Assembly (NCBI RefSeq): GCF_022024015.1
Contig: NZ_CP091786.1
Location: 930,001-994,000 of the forward strand
DNA from: Prevotella sp. E9-3
GTDB taxonomy: Bacteria; Bacteroidota; Bacteroidia; Bacteroidales; Bacteroidaceae
DNA: 64,000 nt
Direction: 5' to 3'
Shown here: positions 1-8,660 of the stretch, one piece after another
How the letters are laid out: each line of letters opens with the position of its first letter
How positions within the stretch are numbered: the stretch's first letter is position 1
Translations under genes and position numbers: made by a program
The notes under the pieces: model-generated
Database searches by the model: none
The model's input: only the letters and a program-made list of their open reading frames with translations
What the model was told of the DNA's origin: nothing

Positions 1-2
1 CA

Positions 3-3000
3 TGTATTGCTCTTGATCATCAGCGTATTGAGGTGGAGCGCGTGAAACTGGCTTATAGCGATGGCAAAGATTTTAAGGAAACAGCTAATATTTATGAGCC
101 AAAGGGCGCCTTTGGTAATATGCTCTTTGACCGTAAAGTGCTTTGGAGTGACCTTGAAGCCCAAGGACCTGAGCGTGGCATTCCTTTTATCGATGTTATC
201 AAGTACGACGGTAAGGTTGTTGGTGCTACTTCACCAGATAGCCTGTTGTTTACTTCCGTTTCTTATAAGGTGCAGCCTGGTAAGGAACGTCCGTTCGTAG
301 ATTTTGCTTCAGGGCGTTTCATTGATCCGTTGAAGAACGATATGGTGGCTCATCAGACTTTGTCACTATATGCTTATGTACGTCATCTCATAGATAATAT
401 AGATAAATTGTCTGCTTATTATGACGGACTGAAATCGCCTCTAGGTCGTGATCTGAAGCCGAACTATTCAAATTTGGTAAGCGTTCTGGAGTCATGGAGT
501 ACCGAAATTGCCAAGTATGCCGAAGAACGTGGCTATAAACTGGAAACTGCAGCAATTCCTCAGGTCGAGACTTTCAAGAAGCCATTCTCGTTGGCATTCA
601 ATTTCAAGAACCAACTCTATGGTATCAACGGTACCATCGTTACAGAATATCGTGATGGCGCTATTGAGTTTAATCCTAAGGAGTTGATGTTGCCAAGTGA
701 TGCCGAGATAGCACGACTGATTATTCAGGGAGCTATGAAAGAAGGCGTTGACCGTACGTCTAAACTGCCTGTCTATGTGATGCCGGCAGAAAAGAAAGAC
801 CGTACAGGTGCTGTGACCGGTACTGCATATTTTGCCCTTCCATTGAGCACATTGGGCGTTAGCGTTTTTGGTGATAATATCGGCGCATTGGTGGGACAGG
901 CTTCAACAGGATCTGCTATTAAATCGCAGATGAAGGCTGTGTATTTTGAAGATAGTGAATACAATAATCTGGAGGTGAAACTTACTCTGCAGGTAGAAGA
1001 CGGAACTACACAGGAAATTCCAGTCGTTTATACTGTTAAAGGAGTGATCCGTAATGCAGATATCATTATCTGGCCAAATTTCATTTCGAAGCATTGGAAC
1101 CGTTACTATCTCTATTCTGAGATGCCTCATTATACTTTCTCACAGGACTTCCCCTTCCGTGCCGTTCCTTTTGTAGGTGATAAGGATAATGAGTTCAGTA
1201 TCATTACTGAGGATGATGAAACACCGCTCTATTTGGCAAAGGCTAATAAAGCTCAGAGTAACGAAACGAAGAATGTGAAGGTAAATCTTCATATTGAATC
1301 AAACGATAAGACAGCTGGTAATAAGTATAAGTACGAGATTTATGAGTCTAACCAACCTTATAAAGGCTTGAAACTGACAACATCGAACGATAAGCATGCC
1401 GGCTTCCTAATTGTTCGCTACGATGTAAATATCAATTCAGAGTATCCCCATATTGTTACTGAGGAACCTCGGAACAAGGTACGTGTGGGTGTTGACTTTG
1501 GTAGTACAAACACCTCAGTGGCTTTCTGCAACAGCAATACAGGAGAAGTGTCGGGCTTGCAGTTTAAAAACCGTCGTGTGTCACTTCTTAGTATTGGCGA
1601 TGATGAAAACGGCGTGGCAGACGAGAAGCATCTGTTGTTCTTCCAGTCGAATCCCATCCGTTCAAATGCTATTAAGAGTGTGCTGACACTTCACGATCCC
1701 AACCGATTGTCAATGACCAACGGGGCATTGCTCACTACAGAATTGCGTCAGGTTGTTAAGGGCGGATTCCCGTGCTTCAGCAGTAACTTGCCTATTGCTT
1801 CGGTAACTGAGAAACTAATCCAGTTGAACTGTGCTAAGTGTGGCCCTGTGAATCAGGTGCACAATATGAAGTGGGTTGATGATGATATTGATAAAGCATA
1901 TAAGGTAGCTTTCTTGTCGTCGTTAATGCAGCAAGTATATGCTGAACTCTTTGATCGTAATGAACGCTTCTATCCTGAATGTGTTATTTGGTCATTCCCG
2001 TCAGCTATGAGCAAGAGTCTTTTGCTTAGCTATGAGGATATCTGGAGCGAATTAGGCAAGAGCAATCCGCTGACGCCGAAGATGATTCCCGATATCAATG
2101 GCATGCAGGTGAATGCATTCGCCTTGAAAGTGTCGAGTCATACTAACAAGGATACTGATGAAGCACCCTCTGCCTCAAGTGGAGGAAATAGTGATCCTTT
2201 CGGTGGAAGTAGTGATCCTTTTGCAAGTAATGGCGGATTCGGTGCCGACCCGTTCGCATCTAGCAACGATCCTTTTGGTAGCAATAATGGATTTGATAAT
2301 GCTCCTGATGCGTTTGGTGGTAACAACAATACCGACTTTGGCAATAGCGGTGATGCCTTCAATGCCGCAGGTGGTGTTGGTCAGCAGAATGCAGCCAAGC
2401 CGTCTTTCATTATTGATAATGACGATGCAAAGATTGAGTTTGATGTTGAGAAGATAATTGGTGATAGAGCCGAGGTATATCAAAGTATGACTGAAGCATG
2501 TGCAGTGGCCAACTATCTCACTTCCACCAATATACCAGTAAACGATCGTAATACGTTGACTGTTTGCTTTGACATTGGTGGTAGTACGACCGATATTTCA
2601 GCCCTCACTCCGTTAGAGAATGGCTCAAAACTCACGATGATTAAGCAGAACTCTATTCGTTTTGCAGCTCAGCGTGTGTCACAGGCTACCAAGTTCTCGA
2701 CCAACTTCCAGAAAGTGCTGCTGCAGACATGTGATAACTTCGGTTTGAAAATACAGGGCCTTAATCTCATGGAGTCGAAATTCTCTCCTGCTACAGCACC
2801 CTATTATTTCGAACAGATGGTTGACCGGTTGACTGCCGAACAGTTACCGTTCTTCTACAAGCAGATCGCTATAAACTGTCGCGATTTGTTTAGCGTGAAC
2901 CTCTATGTCACAGGCCTGATTATGTACTATGCTGGCATGATTGTGAAAAAACTCATCAAGCAGGTGCGTAACAGTAAGGAGTGCTCTTGGCTTGCAATGG

Positions 3001-3665
3001 GTGGTCAGCCTGCTAAGCCCAATGTTAATATTGTATTTGCCGGTAAGGGCGCCCGTATCATGGAGTGGCTCAGTATTGCAAACGGCCAAAATCAGGCTAT
3101 GGAGTACTACCTGAATATGTTCATGGGCGGTATGGGCGGTAAGCAAGAGGCTGCCCAGTATCTGCCAGGCTATCCTCGAATTGTATTCCCACAGGCTGGT
3201 TATGTTGATGTGAAATACGAAGTCTCAAAAGGACTTACCATTAAGAATACTTCACTTTATCGCCCGAAGAACGAGTCTCCAATGGAAATTATTGGTGAAA
3301 GTGGTTTCAGTCTGAATGTTGATGGCGAAATGAAGCCAGTAAACTACGACAATACTATTACACCTGATATGATTCGCTTTATTGGTTCGCAGTTCTATAC
3401 CAATCAGGCTGCTGGTGATAAGTTTGTTGCTTTTGTGAAGTACTTCTACACTTTCGCAAAGGATAATTTCAATATGAATATGCCGTGGCAAATGATAGAA
3501 GGTGGATTGCGTAACATGAATATTACAAGCTATATTCAGAATCTGCCAGAGTATCATAAGGCCAAACAGAGTAAAGGAGGCTTCGACTTCGTTGCTCCGA
3601 TTATCATTTTGGAAGGCATGAAGTTCTATGACGAATTCTTATTAAAAGGAATTAGTGCACAATGA
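3..3665 (+). CDS. Large actin/Hsp70-fold ATPase-like protein, 5' end outside window
   Basis: The reading frame is open to the left edge, so the gene starts upstream; an internal GTG at 33 is probably not the start. About 1220 residues are visible. The first roughly 490 residues match nothing I recognise. Then come the three signatures of an actin/Hsp70 nucleotide-binding fold: phosphate-1 loop GVDFGSTNTS near visible residue 495, phosphate-2 loop CFDIGGSTTDIS near 855, and adenosine-type motif VFAGKGARI near 1010. Between the two phosphate loops, about residues 720-800, lies a Gly/Asn/Ser-rich segment with repeated DPF tripeptides, probably a flexible linker. No signal peptide or membrane segment is visible, so it is probably cytoplasmic. 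It overlaps the next gene by 4 bp (ATGA), which suggests translational coupling. SrfB-type virulence-associated proteins also have an actin-like fold, but I cannot assign the family. Confidence 0.85.
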   Translation, partial: CIALDHQRIEVERVKLAYSDGKDFKETANIYEPKGAFGNMLFDRKVLWSDLEAQGPERGIPFIDVIKYDGKVVGATSPDSLLFTSVSYKVQPGKERPFVDFASGRFIDPLKNDMVAHQTLSLYAYVRHLIDNIDKLSAYYDGLKSPLGRDLKPNYSNLVSVLESWSTEIAKYAEERGYKLETAAIPQVETFKKPFSLAFNFKNQLYGINGTIVTEYRDGAIEFNPKELMLPSDAEIARLIIQGAMKEGVDRTSKLPVYVMPAEKKDRTGAVTGTAYFALPLSTLGVSVFGDNIGALVGQASTGSAIKSQMKAVYFEDSEYNNLEVKLTLQVEDGTTQEIPVVYTVKGVIRNADIIIWPNFISKHWNRYYLYSEMPHYTFSQDFPFRAVPFVGDKDNEFSIITEDDETPLYLAKANKAQSNETKNVKVNLHIESNDKTAGNKYKYEIYESNQPYKGLKLTTSNDKHAGFLIVRYDVNINSEYPHIVTEEPRNKVRVGVDFGSTNTSVAFCNSNTGEVSGLQFKNRRVSLLSIGDDENGVADEKHLLFFQSNPIRSNAIKSVLTLHDPNRLSMTNGALLTTELRQVVKGGFPCFSSNLPIASVTEKLIQLNCAKCGPVNQVHNMKWVDDDIDKAYKVAFLSSLMQQVYAELFDRNERFYPECVIWSFPSAMSKSLLLSYEDIWSELGKSNPLTPKMIPDINGMQVNAFALKVSSHTNKDTDEAPSASSGGNSDPFGGSSDPFASNGGFGADPFASSNDPFGSNNGFDNAPDAFGGNNNTDFGNSGDAFNAAGGVGQQNAAKPSFIIDNDDAKIEFDVEKIIGDRAEVYQSMTEACAVANYLTSTNIPVNDRNTLTVCFDIGGSTTDISALTPLENGSKLTMIKQNSIRFAAQRVSQATKFSTNFQKVLLQTCDNFGLKIQGLNLMESKFSPATAPYYFEQMVDRLTAEQLPFFYKQIAINCRDLFSVNLYVTGLIMYYAGMIVKKLIKQVRNSKECSWLAMGGQPAKPNVNIVFAGKGARIMEWLSIANGQNQAMEYYLNMFMGGMGGKQEAAQYLPGYPRIVFPQAGYVDVKYEVSKGLTIKNTSLYRPKNESPMEIIGESGFSLNVDGEMKPVNYDNTITPDMIRFIGSQFYTNQAAGDKFVAFVKYFYTFAKDNFNMNMPWQMIEGGLRNMNITSYIQNLPEYHKAKQSKGGFDFVAPIIILEGMKFYDEFLLKGISAQ

Positions 3666-6600
3666 ATTGTGGATTTTTAATTAAGTTGTCAGGAAATAAA
3701 ATATCTTTCCTGTACAACAAAGCTGATAAGAATGGTCTGTTCCCTTTCGATGGGAACAGACCTGTTCTGCCTTTAGCCATCCTTCGAAAAGAAAATGAAT
3801 TGGTTATTGGCGATGCCGCTCTGAAAGCTCATCAGACGGGCTCTTCTGATGCTTTTGTCGATGTGTTGAAAGATGCTAAGCGGCCAGGAACATTCAAACT
3901 GTCGGGCAAAGATTATGCCTATGGTGAACTGCTTTTGCTTGCTATTGAGAAACATATTAGCGAGTTTATGCAGCAGGCTTATCTTTTGCAAGGTAAGACT
4001 TATGATGATTTGAAGCCTGAACTGCCCATTGGATTCTTGTTTAATGACTGTGTTACTGAGGCTGATCAGGAATATGTGATGCAGAGTTTCGAGAGTCATG
4101 GATATGGAAATGTAAGTAGGATAGATTTTAGTCCCTATCTTTTCAATAACTTCCGCACACCTCATGTGTTAGTCGTATCTGGTGACGGACGTGATATTTC
4201 TCTTCGTCTCTATGACCGTGAACAGGCGAAAGTTGTGCAGCAGCGTCTTCTTCCTGGTGCAGGAATAGATCCACGTGTGAAAGCTGTTGCCGAACTGTTC
4301 TACAACAATCTCACTCCAGCAGGTGCTTCAAGAGATAAGGCCATGCCTAAATTGGAGATAGAGGCAATGGAAGTGTTGGAACGCAATCCTGCCGAACATG
4401 AAAGTGCTATCAGTATTGATGGCATGCACTTCGAGTTCTTTACTACCCGTCGTGAGATAGAAATAGCGTCGGCAAACATTGCCAATCAGTCGGAAAATTT
4501 AGGGATTGCTGAATTTCTCCATGAAGCAGGTGCCGATTTGGGAGATTGTTCAATGATCGTGTCGCCTGAGTTGGCTGCTAATACTTATTTCCGCAATGTA
4601 CTGAAGAGCACCTTCCCTGAAATCAAATTCGTTGACGCTTCAATTGAGAAAGAAGTGCTCAAAGCTATTGATGCCGCTATGCGTGAAGGTGGCTTCAACA
4701 TGCATAAGTTTGGCGATGAAGATAACAATATCGTTTCTGATGGACCCGTTGTGAAGCATCAGACCGAGGATGGCGTTACCATTCTTGGCAATAAAATGGC
4801 CAAAAAAGATATAAAGGGAGAGCCTCATTCTACTTATATCATTTTTAATGTTATCGTTCCAAAAGGTGCCAGCTTTGTTGAAATACGTCGTCGTGACCAT
4901 AAGGCGCCGAAGGAGGAGGAAAAGCTGATCGTTCGTCTGGCTCCTACCTATGATGATGCAGATGACGAGAATCGTACACTCGTTCCTACAGAGTTTACCG
5001 ATCAGGGTCTGAAAGAGTTGACGCCTTATCGTTATAACTTCGTGGCCGTTTATTTCAATGAGTATGGACAGGAGTCGCATACAGCAGATTTGGAACTTGA
5101 CTATCGTACAGTTCCTGATGTGGTGACCAACGAAAAGCCTATTGCCTTATTGGTGACCAATGATACTGAGACAAATGCTACGTTGAAGTGGTCTGTGCCA
5201 AAGCGTGCTAAGCTGCGTATTTTCTACAGCGATTCTCCTTTCACTCAAAAAATAAATGATGTAATCATTGACGAGTCTGAACTGCCTGGCATTGATCTTA
5301 ATGTTGATGATGCTGAGCAGCAGTATATCGTAAAGAAAGACTTTCATGGTGAGCATTTCTTCCTTCCCGTTACTATTCGTAATGGCCGTATGGTTGCCGG
5401 CGACCCTGTTTGCGTACAGTCTAAGCCGCAGCCTCGTGATGTTAAGGCAGTCTATGTGAAGGAGGATGATGTAGTACGTGTAGAGTGGGAGTGGGGAAAT
5501 TTGCAAAATGTGCAGGTCACCTGGCAATATCCAGGCGACAATCGTACACCTGTTGATGTTCCTCTGAGCAGTGAGGGACGTATAGATGTTGCAAAATCGC
5601 CAAAACAGTCTCAGGTTATTGTAGAGGTCCGTTCTACGTTTACCAGTAAAGTGGATGGTCAGCAGGTGGGTAGTGTGCCAGTAAAACGTACCGTTTCTAT
5701 TCCGGCTGCCAATATTGATTTGGTTAGCGTGAAGAAAATAGCTAAGGGTAAATATAACTATACTCTTGGTACGCTGAACGAAGTACCAGTACCCTGCGAC
5801 TTGCGCTTATTGGTGAAAGAAGGTGATGCAGATTTTGATAATCCTGACAAGCGCTTCGATATCAAACGCGAATTCTGGCAGCAAGGTAAAGCCTCAAAGC
5901 AAATTGATTTCACACCTCGCAGTGAATATTCCGATATCTATTTCCGTGTCGTTAGTGCTGATGAGGCGTCATTAAGCCGCATTAATTTCGTCGCTTCTGA
6001 GCGAACTCTTTTGGCTCCGGAACGTACAGAAAAGCCAGCTACTGCAAAGGGTAAAGACGAGACTCCTACTTTCTCAGACAGAAGTGTTGAACATGAAGAG
6101 TCATCATCTTCTCCTAAGCGTCCTGCGGATACACCGATATCTTCGGGAACGGGTAAAGGAAACAGTCATACGTTCCGCAATTTTATTATTGGTTTGCTGT
6201 TGTGCGTCGGTGGCTACTTCGTTTACAACAACTTTATGGGTACCAAGGAACCACAGCAAGAAGAGGTGGTAAATGTTGATTATACCTCTGTTTCGCTCAA
6301 TCCTTCCGATGTTACGCTGACTGTTGACGAGACTTATAGCGTAGTGGTAACTGGTGAACCTCAGGATGCAAATGAAACGTTTTCTTGGGAATCCAAGAAT
6401 ACTGAAGTGGCAACCGTATCTGCTGAAGGAATCGTGACAGCAAAAGTGGCTGGTCGTGTGGAGATTGTTGGCACAACTTCGCGCTCGAATAAAACGGTGG
6501 TCCTTAATGTAAGGGTTAAAGCCAAGAAAGCTTCTAGGACATCACAGCCCCAAAAAGACGAACCGGCTGTCGTTGATAAACCTACTCCTAAGCATGAGGG

Positions 6601-6715
6601 TGGTTTCACTTTAGAAAAGGTTAAAAATAATAGCACCCCTCAGCCGGCCTCAACTCCATCTGAAAGTAACTCCAGTGGAACAGGTTTTAAGCTTGAAAAG
6701 ATTAAGAACCAATAG
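3662..6715 (+). CDS. Membrane-anchored protein with degenerate actin/Hsp70-like domain, Fn3-like region and Big2 domain
   Basis: 1017 residues, overlapping the upstream ATPase-like gene by 4 bp. The first 350 residues resemble an Hsp70-type domain (LVIGDAAL near residue 46; VVSGDGRDISL near 170, in the place of phosphate loop 2; IVSPELAANTYFRNVL near 300, in the place of the adenosine motif). The phosphate-1 loop D-G-T/S-T is missing and the glycines are substituted, so hydrolysis is doubtful. The middle part is beta-rich and Fn3-like. A single hydrophobic helix lies near residues 837-860, with no N-terminal signal, which implies cytoplasmic N-terminal domains. After it comes an Ig-like group 2 (Big2) domain, about 872-955, then a tail with two copies of a 'GFxLEKxKN' motif (near 979 and 1007). 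Probably works with the upstream protein. Function unknown. Confidence 0.85.
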   Translation: MNCGFLIKLSGNKISFLYNKADKNGLFPFDGNRPVLPLAILRKENELVIGDAALKAHQTGSSDAFVDVLKDAKRPGTFKLSGKDYAYGELLLLAIEKHISEFMQQAYLLQGKTYDDLKPELPIGFLFNDCVTEADQEYVMQSFESHGYGNVSRIDFSPYLFNNFRTPHVLVVSGDGRDISLRLYDREQAKVVQQRLLPGAGIDPRVKAVAELFYNNLTPAGASRDKAMPKLEIEAMEVLERNPAEHESAISIDGMHFEFFTTRREIEIASANIANQSENLGIAEFLHEAGADLGDCSMIVSPELAANTYFRNVLKSTFPEIKFVDASIEKEVLKAIDAAMREGGFNMHKFGDEDNNIVSDGPVVKHQTEDGVTILGNKMAKKDIKGEPHSTYIIFNVIVPKGASFVEIRRRDHKAPKEEEKLIVRLAPTYDDADDENRTLVPTEFTDQGLKELTPYRYNFVAVYFNEYGQESHTADLELDYRTVPDVVTNEKPIALLVTNDTETNATLKWSVPKRAKLRIFYSDSPFTQKINDVIIDESELPGIDLNVDDAEQQYIVKKDFHGEHFFLPVTIRNGRMVAGDPVCVQSKPQPRDVKAVYVKEDDVVRVEWEWGNLQNVQVTWQYPGDNRTPVDVPLSSEGRIDVAKSPKQSQVIVEVRSTFTSKVDGQQVGSVPVKRTVSIPAANIDLVSVKKIAKGKYNYTLGTLNEVPVPCDLRLLVKEGDADFDNPDKRFDIKREFWQQGKASKQIDFTPRSEYSDIYFRVVSADEASLSRINFVASERTLLAPERTEKPATAKGKDETPTFSDRSVEHEESSSSPKRPADTPISSGTGKGNSHTFRNFIIGLLLCVGGYFVYNNFMGTKEPQQEEVVNVDYTSVSLNPSDVTLTVDETYSVVVTGEPQDANETFSWESKNTEVATVSAEGIVTAKVAGRVEIVGTTSRSNKTVVLNVRVKAKKASRTSQPQKDEPAVVDKPTPKHEGGFTLEKVKNNSTPQPASTPSESNSSGTGFKLEKIKNQ

Positions 6716-6748
6716 CTTTGAGAGTCTCTTTTCTATTGGATAAAAAAG

Positions 6749-6785
6749 AAACAGAGCATTTCCGTTAGTAGGAGATGCTCTGTTT
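6749..6785. terminator. Bidirectional intrinsic terminator
   Basis: An 11-bp perfect stem (AAACAGAGCAT at 6749-6759 with its complement at 6775-6785) around a 15-nt loop. It is A-rich on the left and T-rich on the right. It sits between the convergent actin-like operon and mscL and can serve both. Confidence 0.85.
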
Positions 6786-6804
6786 TATTTATATCTGCTA
6801 ATGG

Positions 6805-7230
6805 TTACTTCTGTTTCAGCAAATCGCGAATCTCGGTCAGCAGTTCTTCCTGGGTGGGACCCTTTGGAGCTTCAGGAGCGGCTGCTGCAGCCTCTTCCTC
6901 TTTTTTCTTCAAGTTCGACAACTTATTGATACCCTTGATAAGTAGGAAAATACAGAAAGCCACAATTAGAAAATCAAGTGTGGTCTGTAAGAATGCGCCA
7001 TAATTAATAGTTACTGGCTCCTGTTCTGGGGTGAGAGGATTTACGGGCAATTTCACACTGAGATCGGTAAAGTTTATACCGCCAATCAGCCATCCAATGG
7101 GCGGCATAATGACATCGTTTACCAATGAACTTACGATTTTTCCAAATGCACCGCCAATGATTACACCGACAGCCATGTCCATCACGTTGCCACGCATGGC
7201 AAATTCTTTGAATTCTTTAATAAATCCCAT
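6805..7230 (-). CDS. mscL: Large-conductance mechanosensitive channel MscL
   Basis: 141 residues, the usual MscL length. It forms a homopentameric inner-membrane channel that opens under membrane tension to release solutes on osmotic downshock. The N-terminal amphipathic helix and first transmembrane helix are conserved ([20 protein letters not shown], followed by [17 protein letters not shown]). The second helix is near residues 82-104 ([18 protein letters not shown]), followed by a charged cytoplasmic segment with an [12 protein letters not shown] linker and the typical C-terminal helix ([11 protein letters not shown]). Single-gene unit on the minus strand, convergent with the actin-like operon. 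I saw no TAnnTTTG box upstream, and its promoter is unassigned. Confidence 0.97.
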   Translation of the reverse strand: MGFIKEFKEFAMRGNVMDMAVGVIIGGAFGKIVSSLVNDVIMPPIGWLIGGINFTDLSVKLPVNPLTPEQEPVTINYGAFLQTTLDFLIVAFCIFLLIKGINKLSNLKKKEEEAAAAAPEAPKGPTQEELLTEIRDLLKQK

Positions 7231-7284
7231 AGTAATACTCTTTAGGTTGTTGTTTAAATATAATAAAGAAATCTATTTATTGAC

Positions 7285-7368
7285 TTTTGCAATCTGCGTT
7301 TTGCAATCTGCTATGTCGATTTTGGACTATTGCCCATTTTGTTTTTCAATTTCCTTTTTTCAATTTTA
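7285..7368. repeat. Short 14-bp direct repeats in the mscL-gap intergenic region
   Basis: TTTTGCAATCTGC occurs at 7285 and again at 7299. TTTTTCAATTT occurs at 7342 and 7356. Both pairs have a 14-bp offset and lie in the same 14-bp register. The 270-bp gap (7231-7500) holds nothing else except the gap promoter. Meaning unknown. Confidence 0.6.
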
Positions 7369-7380
7369 TTAAGATTGAAT

Positions 7381-7415
7381 TTTGATGCAAATATAGGAAA
7401 AAAATAGTAACTTTG
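7381..7415 (+). promoter_or_regulatory. Bacteroidetes-type promoter of the gap gene
   Basis: TAACTTTG at 7408-7415 matches the -7 consensus TAnnTTTG, with TTTG at 7381-7384 as a possible -33 box (23-bp spacing, slightly long). It would give a leader of about 80 nt, AT-rich, before the ATG at 7501. Confidence 0.7.
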
Positions 7416-7500
7416 CGCTCGAAACAACAAAAAATTGTATTTAAAGTATTAAAAAAATAGATTATTTAGTTTTAAACCCTTTAAATAAACAAGTAAAACA

Positions 7501-8526
7501 ATGACAAAAGTAGCTATTAACGGCTTTGGCCGTATCGGTCGCCTCGCATTCCGTCAGATGTTCGAGGCTGAAGGTTATGAAGTAGTAGCAATCAACGACT
7601 TGACCAGCCCCAAAATGCTGGCTCACCTGCTGAAGTACGATACCGCTCAGGGTGGTTTCTGCGGCAAGATTGGTGAGAACAAGCACACTGTAGAGGCTGG
7701 TGAGGATTACATCGTAGTTGATGGTAAGAAGATCACTATCTATGCTATTCCTAACGCTGCTGAGCTGCCTTGGGGTAAGCTGGATGTAGATGTAGTTCTG
7801 GAGTGCACAGGTTTCTACACATCTAAGGAGAAGGCTTCTGCTCACCTCACTGCTGGTGCTAAGAAGGTTGTTATCTCTGCTCCTGCTGGTAACGATCTGC
7901 CTACTATCGTTTACAATGTAAACCACAAGACTCTGACTCCTGCTGACACTGTTATCAGCGCTGCTTCTTGTACAACAAACTGCCTGGCTCCTATGACAAA
8001 GGCTCTGAACGACCTCGCTCCAATCCAGAGCGGTATCATGACAACTGTTCACGCTTACACAGGTGACCAGATGATCCTCGACGGTCCTCAGCGCAAGGGT
8101 GATGTTCAGCGCGCTCGTGCTGGTGCTCAGAACATCGTTCCTAACTCAACTGGTGCTGCTAAGGCTATCGGTCTCGTTATCCCCGAGCTGAACGGTAAGC
8201 TGATCGGTGCTGCTCAGCGCGTTCCAACTCCTACAGGTTCTACCACTATCCTGCACGCTGTTGTTAAGGGTGATGTAACTGTTGAGAGCATCAACGCTGC
8301 CATGAAGGCTGCTGCTAACGAGAGCTTCGGTTACACTGAGGAGAAGCTTGTTTCTAGCGACATCATCGGTATGAAGTTCGGTTCACTCTTCGACGCTAAC
8401 CAGACCATGGTAAGCAAGATGGAGGACGGCAACTCACTCGTACAGGTTGTTTCTTGGTACGACAATGAGAACTCTTACACTTCTCAGATGGTTCGTACCA
8501 TTAAGTACCTCGCTGAGCTGAAATAA
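7501..8526 (+). CDS. gapA: Type I glyceraldehyde-3-phosphate dehydrogenase
   Basis: 341 residues, full length. It oxidises glyceraldehyde-3-phosphate to 1,3-bisphosphoglycerate with NAD(P) in glycolysis, in the cytoplasm. The N-terminal Rossmann motif [13 protein letters not shown], the catalytic cysteine in [12 protein letters not shown] (Cys at about residue 158), and the C-terminal [16 protein letters not shown] are all present. Codon choice is strongly biased towards a few codons (GCT, GTT, AAC, CTG) compared with neighbouring genes, as expected for a very highly expressed gene. It has its own promoter and a strong terminator, so it is a single-gene unit. Confidence 0.98.
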   Translation: MTKVAINGFGRIGRLAFRQMFEAEGYEVVAINDLTSPKMLAHLLKYDTAQGGFCGKIGENKHTVEAGEDYIVVDGKKITIYAIPNAAELPWGKLDVDVVLECTGFYTSKEKASAHLTAGAKKVVISAPAGNDLPTIVYNVNHKTLTPADTVISAASCTTNCLAPMTKALNDLAPIQSGIMTTVHAYTGDQMILDGPQRKGDVQRARAGAQNIVPNSTGAAKAIGLVIPELNGKLIGAAQRVPTPTGSTTILHAVVKGDVTVESINAAMKAAANESFGYTEEKLVSSDIIGMKFGSLFDANQTMVSKMEDGNSLVQVVSWYDNENSYTSQMVRTIKYLAELK

Positions 8527-8574
8527 TCTTGCTCAGAACTTAATAATTGCAAATACATAAGCATTAATACAATG

Positions 8575-8608
8575 AAAAGCCATTCTGCATTCAGCAGGAT
8601 GGCTTTTT
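8575..8608 (+). terminator. Intrinsic terminator after gap
   Basis: A 14-bp stem (8575-8588 with 8594-8607, one G-U pair) with a 5-nt loop, followed by a T run. It lies 48 bp after the gap stop codon. Confidence 0.9.
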
Positions 8609-8660
8609 CTTAAACCAACCAATCTTTTTCGTTAAAATCATAGCGTTGTTTCTCTTTAAT

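Noticed and set aside
2170..2400. DNA minisatellite in the actin-like gene
   Set aside because: The DPF tripeptides recur but with different codons and spacing, so it is a low-complexity protein linker rather than a DNA tandem repeat.
7462..8052. 196-codon minus-strand ORF
   Set aside because: Antisense to the gap gene. The strong codon bias of gap leaves the opposite frame open; the protein has no recognisable domain.
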